From: Ichthyophonus hoferi
Lineage: Eukaryota; Opisthokonta; Ichthyosporea; Ichthyophonida; Ichthyophonidae
DNA length: 64,000 nucleotides
Assembly (NCBI GenBank): GCA_002751075.1
Contig: NAOQ01000101.1
Span: 84,932-148,931 of the forward strand
Direction: 5' to 3'
Translations under genes and position numbers: made by a program
Part shown: positions 25,941 to 40,415 of the stretch, piece after piece
How positions within the stretch are numbered: the first letter of the stretch is position 1
Layout: every line of letters starts with the position of its first letter
Notes under the pieces: model-generated
Databases searched by the model: none
Seen by the model: only the letters and a program-made list of their open reading frames with translations
What the model was told of the DNA's origin: nothing

Positions 25941-27620
25941 ATGAGTATAAGTACGTATCCCCCCATCCTCCACTCAACCGGAGTATTAAAATGTGAGGGA
26001 AGTACAGAAAACACGTACGTTCGGGGCAAACCCAAGCATACACAAGCTGATATACAATTTGGAGATATGGAAGATCTTCTCCTTTTGTACAAATGTGCAC
26101 AGTCCACACTTGTAAAAAACAATGTTTGTGTTGTGGCTGTCAGTCCTGATATTGTTCAAAATGCATGGAATGTGTTGCATTTAAGATGGCCGGAACGTTG
26201 GACCGAATGTATGGCTTACTTTGACGGAAGCAGTAAGACCTTTTGGGCTAGACATGCAGGTGGGGAAACACACACTTTATTTGTTCGATTAGAGGTGATT
26301 AATTTATTCGGTTGGGATATGGATGCAAAACCTTTTATTTCATACCAGGAGTTTCTAGAGAATGCAATTACACACGATAGGAACCCACGGAATCTTGCAA
26401 ATTATGACCTTCCCGGTGTGCAAGCAACAAAGGAGCACCAAGTCGACAAGAGTATTGTTGTGTGTCGTTATAATATGCATCTTCGTAGCACTGTGAGCAA
26501 ACAGATGAAGGAAAAAGATACAAGATATGAGGTACCAGGAGTAAGTGTATACGAGTTCAAAGATACAAATAAGGTTGGCAGGGTACGGATGAATTCTCGT
26601 GATCATTCCTGGAGACTTATGTGGTTGGTTACAGCCAAGCACACGGAGAATGTAAATAATAGTGGATGTGCACGGGAGAAACGGAGAAGGGATGATATGA
26701 TGGAATCATTAGGATATGGAGGATCTTTATCTTTTCCCCAGATTGCCCCACGGCAACGGTGTTTGGCTCCAGTAAGGTATATGCCTGAAAACTTGTCAGT
26801 TACACGCACACCAATGCAAATTTCTAGTAGTTCAAATGAAGTGGCCTGTAGCAGGCTAAGCAGACTTTTAGAGTCAGTAGTGAAAGAGAATTGGGAACTT
26901 CAACGGATACAAGAGCTTGTATATGGACAGCTGCAACAGGCCCAAAGGAGCTCAGCAAAACTATGGGAAGTTTTTATGGAACATTTGGACGCATTTTGTT
27001 ATCTTGCACGACAGTCACAGAAAATACGTGGATTTATATTTTACTGGCGAGACTATATTACAGGAGAGAGCCTACTTCACATGGCTGCAAAGGAGGGCCA
27101 TGTTGCTGCGGCCCAGTTGCTAGTAGATGAATACACCATTCCTTTGAATGTTCAGAAGAATAATCAATCTACACCATGCCATGTTTTATTCTTTCACCAT
27201 CAATGGCGTATTCTCACAGACATTATCCTCCCAGCCGACGAGCCTTCTCTTCTTTGGAGTGCTACACAGGGCAGTTGGCTGCCCATTCAAAGTGCATATA
27301 ATCTTTCTGCCTCAGATATGAACGAAAAGTATTGTAGTCCACGGCGTAGACTCATACGACAATTATTCTGGGCAGCTACCATTGATGCTGGAAGAAGAAT
27401 AAATATAGATGGTTATAAGGAGTCCGACCCTGATTATAGGCCAATAATAGGTGCCGCCAAGTATTTGCGGCGCGAATTTTACGAGGAAAGGGAAGAATTC
27501 CGGAAGACGGGCCGATCAATACAGGAGTTGGCGGAGCTGTTGATGAATGAGACCAATTGTGTGCTTAGAGGAAATACAGGACTCGTTACACCCCCTACCT
27601 CTGGATTACTATGCAAATGA
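25941..27620 (+). CDS. Intronless ankyrin-containing protein of unknown function, 559 aa
   Basis: A single uninterrupted ORF begins with ATG in the context ATAAAAATGAG and ends with TGA. In a region where every other gene has many introns it has none. The N-terminal 200 residues (motifs LRWPERWTECMAYFDGSSKT, ETHTLFVRLEVINLFGW) match nothing I recall. Residues about 200-300 are basic and polar. Residues 302-350 (LSRLLESVVKENWELQR) look helical or coiled-coil. About 373-425 holds one ankyrin-like repeat (GESLLHMAAKEGHVAAAQLL) with a weak second unit. The C-terminal 120 residues are charged and helical. No signal peptide or membrane segment is seen. The lack of introns suggests a retrocopy or a lineage-specific gene. 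Its neighbour at 28992-33280 is also an ankyrin protein and is convergent. Confidence 0.85.
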   Translation: MSISTYPPILHSTGVLKCEGSTENTYVRGKPKHTQADIQFGDMEDLLLLYKCAQSTLVKNNVCVVAVSPDIVQNAWNVLHLRWPERWTECMAYFDGSSKTFWARHAGGETHTLFVRLEVINLFGWDMDAKPFISYQEFLENAITHDRNPRNLANYDLPGVQATKEHQVDKSIVVCRYNMHLRSTVSKQMKEKDTRYEVPGVSVYEFKDTNKVGRVRMNSRDHSWRLMWLVTAKHTENVNNSGCAREKRRRDDMMESLGYGGSLSFPQIAPRQRCLAPVRYMPENLSVTRTPMQISSSSNEVACSRLSRLLESVVKENWELQRIQELVYGQLQQAQRSSAKLWEVFMEHLDAFCYLARQSQKIRGFIFYWRDYITGESLLHMAAKEGHVAAAQLLVDEYTIPLNVQKNNQSTPCHVLFFHHQWRILTDIILPADEPSLLWSATQGSWLPIQSAYNLSASDMNEKYCSPRRRLIRQLFWAATIDAGRRINIDGYKESDPDYRPIIGAAKYLRREFYEEREEFRKTGRSIQELAELLMNETNCVLRGNTGLVTPPTSGLLCK

Positions 27621-28991
27621 ATACATTGAATGTGTATGTATATATGTATGTAGCCCTCCTCTCACGTGTATTTAAGTTTGAAGTAGATTTTATGACATTT
27701 CGAATTGTGATACTTTTAAGTCATACAATTAGTTAGGAGATAAGCCCCCTTCTAATCCCTCCTTTCCCTCCTTTCTATATCGTTCTCCTATCATTCAACA
27801 TATGGAGACAATGAATATAGCTTCATTTGGAGTCTATATTACTTGCGATTTTTGCTTCCTCTTAATCTTTTTTATACACGTAGGGGTACTTTTTATTTTT
27901 TGCTCTCTCCCCCCCCTTAGTGCTAATGTACATGTACATGCTGAAAGTACCCTTTATATTTCCGTATCTTAACTCTCTACCGGCCTTTTCTGGAGCAATA
28001 TACGTTGTATTTCTTTGTTCTTCTTTTCTGTATCATACCAAGAACTGACAGTCGTTGTATAAAAAGCTTTGATATATATGCAAAGCCCCAAATATGAATA
28101 GGGTGGTGCTTCTTAGGGGTTATAAACACTCATACAGTTTTTTAAAACTTTTTAATTAATTTTTAATCTTTCTGCCTTATATGTAACTACTAAAGCTGGA
28201 CTTAGTAGGCCATCCATTCCTAATCTGAGCAGTTTGATCCTGTATTAGTAACTACCATTGGGCAAGGAGTATATCTTGGTACACTCTCAATTAATATGTT
28301 TGTGAAAACAAACTGTAGTTAATCTAAATAAATATGTTTTGTTATCAATATAGACAACTGCAGTTGTTGGTATTTTGGCTGTCTTCTATGGATAACTACA
28401 GCGCGGTAATATACTAAATATAACACAGTGAGATAGTAACTATAGTACAATAAGCCAATAACTATAATACAGTGGAATAATAATCACAACACAATAGAAT
28501 AGCTACAGCACAGTGAGTTAATACCCACCACATTAAAATAAAAAATATAGCACATTACACAATGAGATAATAACTACATATGATGAATCTGCAGTCTAAA
28601 CCACCATCCCACCAGTTCCTTTTTTTCATTATATTTTTAAACACGAGTTTTTCTCTTGCAAAAATTTAAATTTATTGTAATTTAACTGGACCATATTTTT
28701 TTAGAGGATCATATATATTATATGAGGTACCTGCAGATAAAACTTCCAGCTCCTAATACCTACCTTATTAACACGCTGTGTGCTAAGGCTCTATCTAGCC
28801 TAGATAAATGTTACTAGACTTTCTATAATTGGCCAATTGCATTGGCAATATACAGAATAATAATCCAATCACACCACCTTTCCCCTTCTCTCCTGGGGTA
28901 TATACACATATATGCATGTACGTACTTGCTATTCCACTACCTATCTATATTTATATAGCCCTATATGTGCCTATTAGCCAATAGCCGTCTC
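27621..28991. other. Intergenic region between convergent ankyrin genes
   Basis: It contains 3' ends of both neighbours. AATAAA at 28327-28332 (+) and TTTATT at 28671-28676 (AATAAA on the minus strand) are possible polyadenylation signals. Positions 28385-28580 hold a loose tandem repeat of ATAACTACAGCACAGTGAGATA-like units. No gene was seen. Confidence 0.45.
28385..28580. repeat. Degenerate minisatellite
   Basis: Around five or six imperfect copies of a unit containing ACAGTGAGATAATAACTA or variants, spaced about 30-35 bases apart, between the two convergent ankyrin genes. Confidence 0.5.
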
Positions 28992-31900
28992 CTACACCAC
29001 CATAGCCAGAAGTTTAATCATTTCAGGAAGACCTTTATGTATAGCACACTCGAGGGGTGTAGAATTAAATTTGTTATTTCTTGCGTCTTTTAGCTCAGGA
29101 CATCGGTGGATAATGGCAGCAGCAACATCAGTTTGGTTGTGGTAGGCCGCTACATGTAAGAGAGTGTTGCCACTAACATTACGTGTGTTTACCTCAGCAC
29201 CCGCTTCAAGGAGTTTAAATTGGACATCTCGATGCCCATTATAAATAGCATAGTGAAGAGGGGATTGGTCATTCTTGTCTCTTACATTTACTAGTAGGAG
29301 AGAGGGAGGTAGGTAGAGCGAGTAAATAAGTGATAGAAAAGGGAGGCCATAAAAATGATATATAGGATAAGTGAGTAGAGTGGCAAAGGCTTCTGGTTAA
29401 TAGAATACATATATACAGGGCTAAGATATAAATCATGGAGAGAGGTGAGGTGGTAAAGGTAGTCAGGGGAGGTACCTGACCATATACACTGCTCTTACAT
29501 CATAAACGTTTAGATAATATTTAAATATGCTATAAATATAATTTAAATAAAAGTTGTGCAAGTGAATTGACGGAGAATGTGTATGAACACATGAATTAGT
29601 TTCATTAAAACAAATAATTAGACAGATATCTTAAAATTAGTATTTAGCAATACTACATAGGGGATGAACTAGGCTTATTTAAATTTAAAATACTATATAG
29701 TACTATATATTAACAGAAGTAATATAAAGCTACACATGTATCGGTGAGCCTCACAGACAACCAAAGAAAAATAACTTATAAAAGGAGTGGGAGAACAAAT
29801 CGGTAAGTTTTGCATAGATAAATATTAATGAGCTATGGAATAGAATTGACTATTGACCTTATTTAGATATGCCAAATAAAGAACATAAATAAAAAACAAA
29901 TAAAATTCATTGATAAATTCAGTCCTACCAGTACATACCATCTACTCCCATCTCCAATAAGATCTCGACAATATCACGAAAACCACCTTTAGCAGCGTAG
30001 TTGATTGGACACATGCCCTTAAAATCCCTCACATTCAGGTCTAAATCATGCTGGGATTTAATAAACTCTCTTAGGGCTGACCCTGCATTCTCATTCTTAC
30101 ACAGATCAAATAACGTCTGCACCGCCAGTGATTGGTTCTTATAGGGTTCGCCCAATAGGTCAATTTCTAGATATAGAGAGAGTGATGAGAGGTGGGTGAA
30201 GGTGTGATAGAATAGAGATCAGGATAGAGATAGGGTGGATATCTGAGGAAAGAGATTAAATTGGCTTCGAGTGGAGTGTATTGTGGAGTGTATTGGTATA
30301 GGATAGCATTAGGGTAGTATGCTGAGAGTATACAGTGGTAGGTCTGTCATGTATGGGTAGAGAGGAAAAGAGAGGATAGAAGGGGATGGAGAGGGCAAGG
30401 TATAATCAATGTAATCATATATGCAGACATACACTTGCAGAAAACATAAAAAATACAATAATAATAAAGAAAAATAACATTAAGATAATAGAGAAATAAT
30501 CAGGAAAGAGTAAAGAAAAAGTAATTGTAACTACAACTACAACTATAGCTAGAAATACAGCTATAACCATAATAATGGCCATAATTATACCTATACGTAT
30601 ACTTATTCATACACTTATACTTATACCTATGCTACCCTCTCTACCTCTACCTCTACATATATTTATAACACTCACTTACCCCTAGTACACAATAATACTT
30701 GCCCTACTACCGGAGTAATCAAATAGGAATTTAACTTTGTATGATCATAGGTATTTCTTGGACAGCATACTGGATTTTTAAAGTCAGCCAATAATTGGGG
30801 AACAGCCACTTGTACTATATTACGAGATGTAGTAGCCAATCTCTTTCGCAGGTTATTTCTTTGATTGCGAGTTAAAGTCTCTCCTATCTTTAGATTGCGT
30901 AGTTCTACACAGTCATGAAAGGTGAGGAAACCAATGTCTTCATCCTGTATATCCTGAAGGGATACAATGATTGGTGTTATAAAAAAGATAAAATAGACTA
31001 AAGGGATTGGAATTATATTAGTCCTATATATAGTACAGATTATGTGATAGTATTGTGGTGCAAGGTATGTTATGGTATTATTTTATAGGGGATGTAATGA
31101 TATTATAATATAGGATATGCAATGATATTGTAATATAGGGTGTGTAATAGTATTGTAATATAGGGTATGTAATGGTATTGTAATATAGGGTATGCAATGA
31201 TATTGTAATATAGGGTATGTAATGATATTGTAATACAAGGTATGCAATGGTATTGTAATATAAGGTATGTAATAATATTGTAATATAAGGTATGCAATGA
31301 TATTGAAATATAGGGTATGCAATGGTATTGTAATATAAAGTATGTAATGGTATTGTAATATAAGGTATGCAATGGTATTGTAATATAAGGTATGCAATGG
31401 TATTATAATATAAGGTATGCAATGATATTGTAATATAGGGTATGCAATGATATTGTAATATAGGGTATGCAATGGTATTGTAATATAAGGTATGTAATGG
31501 TATTGTAATATAAGGTATATAATGATATTGTAATATAAGGTATGTAATGGTATTGTAATATAGGGTATGTAATAGTATTATAATATAGAGTATGCAATGA
31601 TATTGTAATATAGGGTATGTAATAGTATTATAATATAGGGTATGTAATGGCATTATAATATAGGGTAAGTGATAGTATTATAATATAGAGTATGTTATAT
31701 AATAGAATGAAAATTATATATATACCGTACTAACGTCAAGGTTTTTGGTATCTATTATAGATACCATAACCACACTACATATTATAGATAATAGAATATA
31801 GTTAGATATAGTATACAGAGAGTACATACCGTACTAACATCAAGGTACTTGGGGTCTATTACAGATACTATAGCTATACTGTGTGTTCTCTTATTAAAGA

Positions 31901-33280
31901 ACTGAACGATTTTACGGCCCTTACTAAAGGGTCTGTAGGGATATATAGAATATAAGGTTAGTAATACACAATAATTCACCAATGAATATCCTTATTAGCT
32001 AGTACTTATTAAATTATAATATATATTATATATATATATATATCTTGCTAAATATTATAAATATATATATATAGTAAATCAGTGAGTAATACTACCATAT
32101 ATAGGTAACTTACATTAATACAAGGTCAGGAACACACAGGCCATTATCTATATCAAATGATTCGATTGGTGTAGTATCTCGACGTATATCGTTCTTGTTT
32201 ACTTTTTTATTACGATTCTCCCAATGTAACACTGTAGATAGATTAATGGAATAGAGATTATTGGATTAAAATTAAATTAATAAAAGATAAATTATTGGAT
32301 TACGATTAGAATAATAGAGCCAAGGGGAAATGGTTGCGGAATAAAAACATCTTTGGGCATACTGGCTCATGCAAGTATTGTGTGAGATACATATTTACAG
32401 TTATAGTTATAGTTGTAGTCATAGTAATAGTTACAGTTAGTAATAGTTACAGTTACAGTTATAGTTATAATTTTAGTTATAATTATAGTTCTAGGTTTAG
32501 ACAGTTATAATTATATTATAGTTATAACCATTTTAATTTTTAGCTTAGTTGATATATATAACAGGGTCTGTATTGATGTATAACCATATAATATTAATAA
32601 CTACCATTTTTCTGGGATGAGGTACTTTTAGTTTTCATATTAGGTAGATCACGATTTAGTAGATGGATAGGTGGAGGGCGAGGGATAGGGTAGATGCGAT
32701 CATTGTATATGTTATAGTCCTGCTTCAAAGGCGTGAGAAGGGGGCTGGGTGGGCCCCAGATAGTAGAAAAACTACTAGTACTGTCAGAGAGGTTGTATGT
32801 ACAAGATGTGGTGGTAATAGCTGGTATGGGCTGTACGGTGCTCGACCAGTCAAAACGATTTCCTTTAGTATATTCTTGCGTGTGTTTGAATTGCCATGTA
32901 CATGCTGTTGGAATGGGTGTGGTAGAGAGTATATATGGAGAGGGTGCGGAATCCTGATGGCTACACAATGCTACACAATCTTTGGTTTGCATATTGTTCA
33001 GGCTTTCATGATTATCAAAACTAGCTATAGTTTCAACAGGTTTGAAATTATCCACCCTATTGCAACTCCAGGGAGGAAGATGACTGGAATTAGGGAGATC
33101 AAGTTGAGTAGAAGGATTTACAGACGGGGCCTTCAAAAGAAGATGATTCATATGAGCTGATGGGTTACTTAAACTAGATTGTACGGCTTTCTTTTCTGCC
33201 TCTGTGTTTACATCAAAGCAATCCCAATATTGCCATGGGGACCACGTTCCTTCTCTGAGATGAGTATCTGAACTAGCCAT
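28992..33280 (-). CDS. Ankyrin-repeat protein with unrecognised central domain, 6 exons, 565 aa
   Basis: Exons on the minus strand: 33280-32605, 32231-32114, 31932-31830, 30953-30680, 30166-29939, 29290-28992 (stop TAG). All have GT-AG boundaries and consistent phases. Residues 1-225 are Ser/Thr/Pro-rich and probably disordered (TWSPWQYWDCFDVN near the start). Residues 226-391 form a compact conserved-looking region (VLHWENRNKKVN, RRDTTPIESFDIDNGLCVPD, PFSKGRKIVQFFNKRTHSIA, IGFLTFHDCVELRNLKIGET) that I do not recognise. Residues about 400-565 carry four or five ankyrin repeats (GMCPINYAAKGGFRDIVEIL, SPLHYAIYNGHRDV, NTLLHVAAYHNQTDV, STPLECAIHKGLPEMIKLL). The layout, disordered N-terminus then a fold then ankyrin repeats, recalls regulators such as the NF-kB and Bcl-3 families, but no Rel domain was seen. 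A partial copy of exon 3 lies at 31726-31774. Confidence 0.85.
30480..30675. repeat. Simple hexamer-type repeat in intron 4 of the ankyrin gene
   Basis: A run of AACTATAGC, ACCTATAC and CTTATACC-like words, low in complexity, on the downstream side of exon 4. No coding signal. Confidence 0.5.
31085..31690. repeat. 25-bp minisatellite, about 24 copies
   Basis: The unit AATGGTATTGTAATATAGGG plus TATGC, and variants, repeats about every 25 bases across some 600 bases. Because the period is not a multiple of three and the unit lacks minus-strand stops, all three minus frames stay open and yield long LHTLYYNTI-type ORFs, which are not genes. It lies in the intron between exon 4 and exon 3 of the ankyrin gene, directly beside the duplicated exon. 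Confidence 0.9.
31726..31774 (-). other. Duplicated exon 3b of the ankyrin gene, possible alternative exon
   Basis: This 49-base segment repeats the 3' half of exon 3 (31830-31932), about 100 bases downstream of it in the gene. It encodes VVMVSIIDTKNLDVST against AIVSVIDPKYLDVST in exon 3. It has its own AG acceptor (ATGTAG) and a GTATAT donor. Its entry phase matches exon 2 and its exit phase matches exon 4, so it could replace exon 3. Including both would shift the frame. It could equally be a decaying duplication. Confidence 0.5.
32397..32490. repeat. AGTTAT/AGTTAC hexamer repeat
   Basis: Imperfect hexanucleotide repeat (AGTTATAGTTAC-type) in intron 1 of the ankyrin gene. Confidence 0.75.
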
Positions 33281-33382
33281 TATTCGTCTAACTGGTTTGT
33301 GGTATAATTTGGAGGCATAGTGCTCTTCACATAGAACTATACATTAATAATACCTTATACTTATCTATACTTACAGCAAATT

Positions 33383-33415
<33 letters not shown>

Positions 33416-36315
33416 GGGCATATGCCTATACCCAATTAAACACTTGATAAAATGATATGTAAGCGCTATACAGACGTATTAATGGCTAAGCAGACGCTGT
33501 TTTCATGAACTGGGTGTAGGTTCTTATAATAGTGTTGGCCTGTCCCATTTGTTTGGGTGTACTTTCGTTCACTCCACCAATCACATCGCATGGAATGCAT
33601 TATTGTGTTCAAACATTGCAATCACCTGTGAATTCCTCGAATGAAATGCACAAATCTTCCTTTTAATTATTGGCGGAATTTATATATGGAGATATGATTC
33701 GCCACTAGGAGTCCTAGCCACGCAAGATGTATTTGGCACAACACCAAATGAACGATACCTGGACCGGTACTTTAGTATTGAAATTAGTCTTTCTTCATGT
33801 TTCCAAACATGCAAACACTAACTATTGCATGATTCAAAAAGAAAAAATTAGTCGCGTATTTGAGATTAAACTATTTATAAATGCTCAGATCAGGCTAAAA
33901 CTATGGAATGGTGAGCTGAAATGGGAGTCCCGAATATTTTAGATACGATTAATCTTGATCGCCGATAAATCTATGCGATTTGTTTTAATAGGCAATTAAT
34001 TATATAACTATTCCCATTAATATTCCGTAGAAAACATAATCACTACATAGTATGGTTTATCCAATCCTCAACTACTCACTGTCCATCTTAAGGCCCCCTA
34101 GACCAGATTGGTATACGAGATATTACATAGCGGCAACCCCCCCACCGCCCAAAATCAAATGTGCTAATTCATGAGACATTAACAGGCGACTAATGAGTAA
34201 TATCTTAATATAGAAGTTTAAATGCTTCAATACTGGATTAAACATTTTAAAAAAAAGCACTATAGGCATTTTATTTAACGTATTAAGAGTTTATTGTATG
34301 TAAAGAGGTTACGTAGTATGACAGAAAGTATATGGAAAATGTAAAATATACACGCAAGACCCCTAATTTTAATTTAATTCGTCGCCTCTTTTTGAGCCAC
34401 CTAGTGTTTTTGACAGAAGATTATTCATACGTATAGATGATTTATTATTTTTGATCAAATAGTACTCAGATTTTCTTGATCAGTTGGTTTAGGATTGGCT
34501 TGAGGCCTTTCAGCCTACTCTTCTGGGGTTATAGTGGCGTCAGGGTTTTTAACAAGTTTTTTAGATTAGAGTGAGGTTAGGTCCATGTGGCCTATATCTA
34601 TTTATAATTGAGGGAATACCGATTTAAAGCGTGTTTTTTAACGTGTACACTTGCGTACACGGAGTACAGGTAGACCAAAACACATTTTTATTATTAAAAA
34701 GATCAGAAATGAGTAGAAGATAAGGACTAAGCCCACGAGGTCGAGGCTCTACCATAGCTGGATAATATTAAAATTCTTTGGTTTATTGGTTTAGGGAGAC
34801 TATTAGGAACGATGTCACATGTAAATGCTATCACTAAGATGACCATTGCAGCTTTATATCATATATACAGGGAGCTCTAAATAAAATATCTATATTTATT
34901 TGCTGCAATAATATACGTCCTTAAAAGGCTATTCGCTTTACACTGTTCACAATAATATAGTGCTCAGATCACACTATTTTATTCTGCATGAAGATATGTG
35001 ATAACACTTAGGGCTGTAGACAGGATAGCGATTGCATCATGTTATAGCACTTATTCGAACCTTTCTAGAGCAATTTATTTTCAATATTTATTTCATCTAA
35101 GCAGATCCAAAACTTTATAAATAATACTGGAATTTAAACATCCGCCTTTTGGAGCAAGTTTTTGTTTATCATTCACTTTCCTGTATATATATATATATAT
35201 ATATTTCAGACGCTCTCGTAATTTGAATCAACAAGTTCTGAGGGCATTGCCTTTTTTGATCCAAGTTACGACCGGGCCATGGGCCCAACACGCTTCCACT
35301 ACGTATTGTCATACACTTTAATCACGCAAACTATGCTTATACTATCGTATATGACAACATACTTTGAGTAGTCAATCTGAGCGCAGATTGACTGTCTGCT
35401 TGTATTGCCTTACCACGTTATTACGTGGATAGATCCTACCATATATCCCAGTTAATGGAGGCTAAACATGTACGGATTGTTGTAGTAGTCATAAAAATAC
35501 ACTTTCCCTTTCCTTCTTCACTTTCCGTTCACGTCTCCACGTGACTTCAAATCTAAGTATGATTGCATTATATATTTGCGTGTAATTCACTTACCATGAT
35601 TACATAGCACAGCCAACCTCCACATTTGTTCCTTCCTCTGATCTTTTTGTTAGGATGTATTACATAGTGTATATGTATGTGTCCCTAGAGTGATAAATTG
35701 CAGCAAATTTTTCCAAAAGGGTGCATATTGTGTAAATATTACCTGGGACTTAGTAATTTGGTGGCGGGCTTATTCATTCATTAATCATATTGGAGTAAAG
35801 TAGCTCAATAATTCTAGACTATCTTTTTAGTTTTTATTTTCTTGCTGTATACCTGGGGCCACGTATTAGTATGCGGGTTTTTTTGTTACTTGTGGCTATG
35901 TGGGTGTAGTTTTTGTAATAGTAGTACAATTGACCAAGATGAAAGAGATACTATGTTTGGCTCAATTAATCGTAATTTATTATTTCAAGAAACTGATTAG
36001 ATATACTACATTTGGCCAAGTTTAATTATAGGCTGCCTAATAATATGACTTCATCTATTGACAAAAAACTACTCACTCTTTTGCTGTTCTAGAAATAAAC
36101 GTAATCAGAAATAATAGATGAGCCGTTGGTGAAAACCACAAATCGTTTCTAATTGAAACAACAATAAAATTTAGGTTTATCGCGCCAACGAGTATGAGGA
36201 AATAAAAGACAGATATCGAATTAAAATATAACAGCCTTTAAATCCTTGTTCTCTGTCTGTTGTTCCTAGGCCCACCCTCTACCCTGTATCATCTGCCCCG
36301 GGGCCCTAACTAAAT
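33281..36315. other. Intergenic region between divergent ankyrin gene and UXS1
   Basis: About 3 kb holding the divergent promoters of the ankyrin gene (-) and UXS1 (+). A small ORF at 33727-33942 has no recognised feature. Positions 33384-33408 and 35185-35204 are (AT)n tracts. Two hairpins lie at 35370-35428. No RNA gene was recognised. Confidence 0.45.
35370..35428. other. Two adjacent hairpins
   Basis: AGTCAATCTG-AGCG-CAGATTGACT (35370-35393) is a perfect 10-bp stem with a 4-base loop. About 20 bases on, CCACG-TTATTA-CGTGG (35413-35428) is a 5-bp stem. They stand out in an otherwise unstructured AT-rich intergenic region. Function unknown. Confidence 0.5.

Positions 36316-40415
<4,100 letters not shown>

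Noticed and set aside
26355-26809. Minus-strand ORFs inside the 559-aa gene
   Set aside because: They are shadows of the long plus-strand ORF with no independent support.
31078-31653. Minus-strand ORFs of 64-191 codons with LHTLYYNTI repeats
   Set aside because: They are open frames of a 25-bp minisatellite; all three frames are open and composition is purely repetitive.
31085-31690. Possible CRISPR-like array
   Set aside because: Units are contiguous tandem repeats without unique spacers, inside an intron of a eukaryotic gene.
32663-33160. 165-codon plus-strand ORF opposite exon 1 of the ankyrin gene
   Set aside because: It is a shadow of the minus-strand exon; the minus reading has the splice donor and joins the downstream exons.
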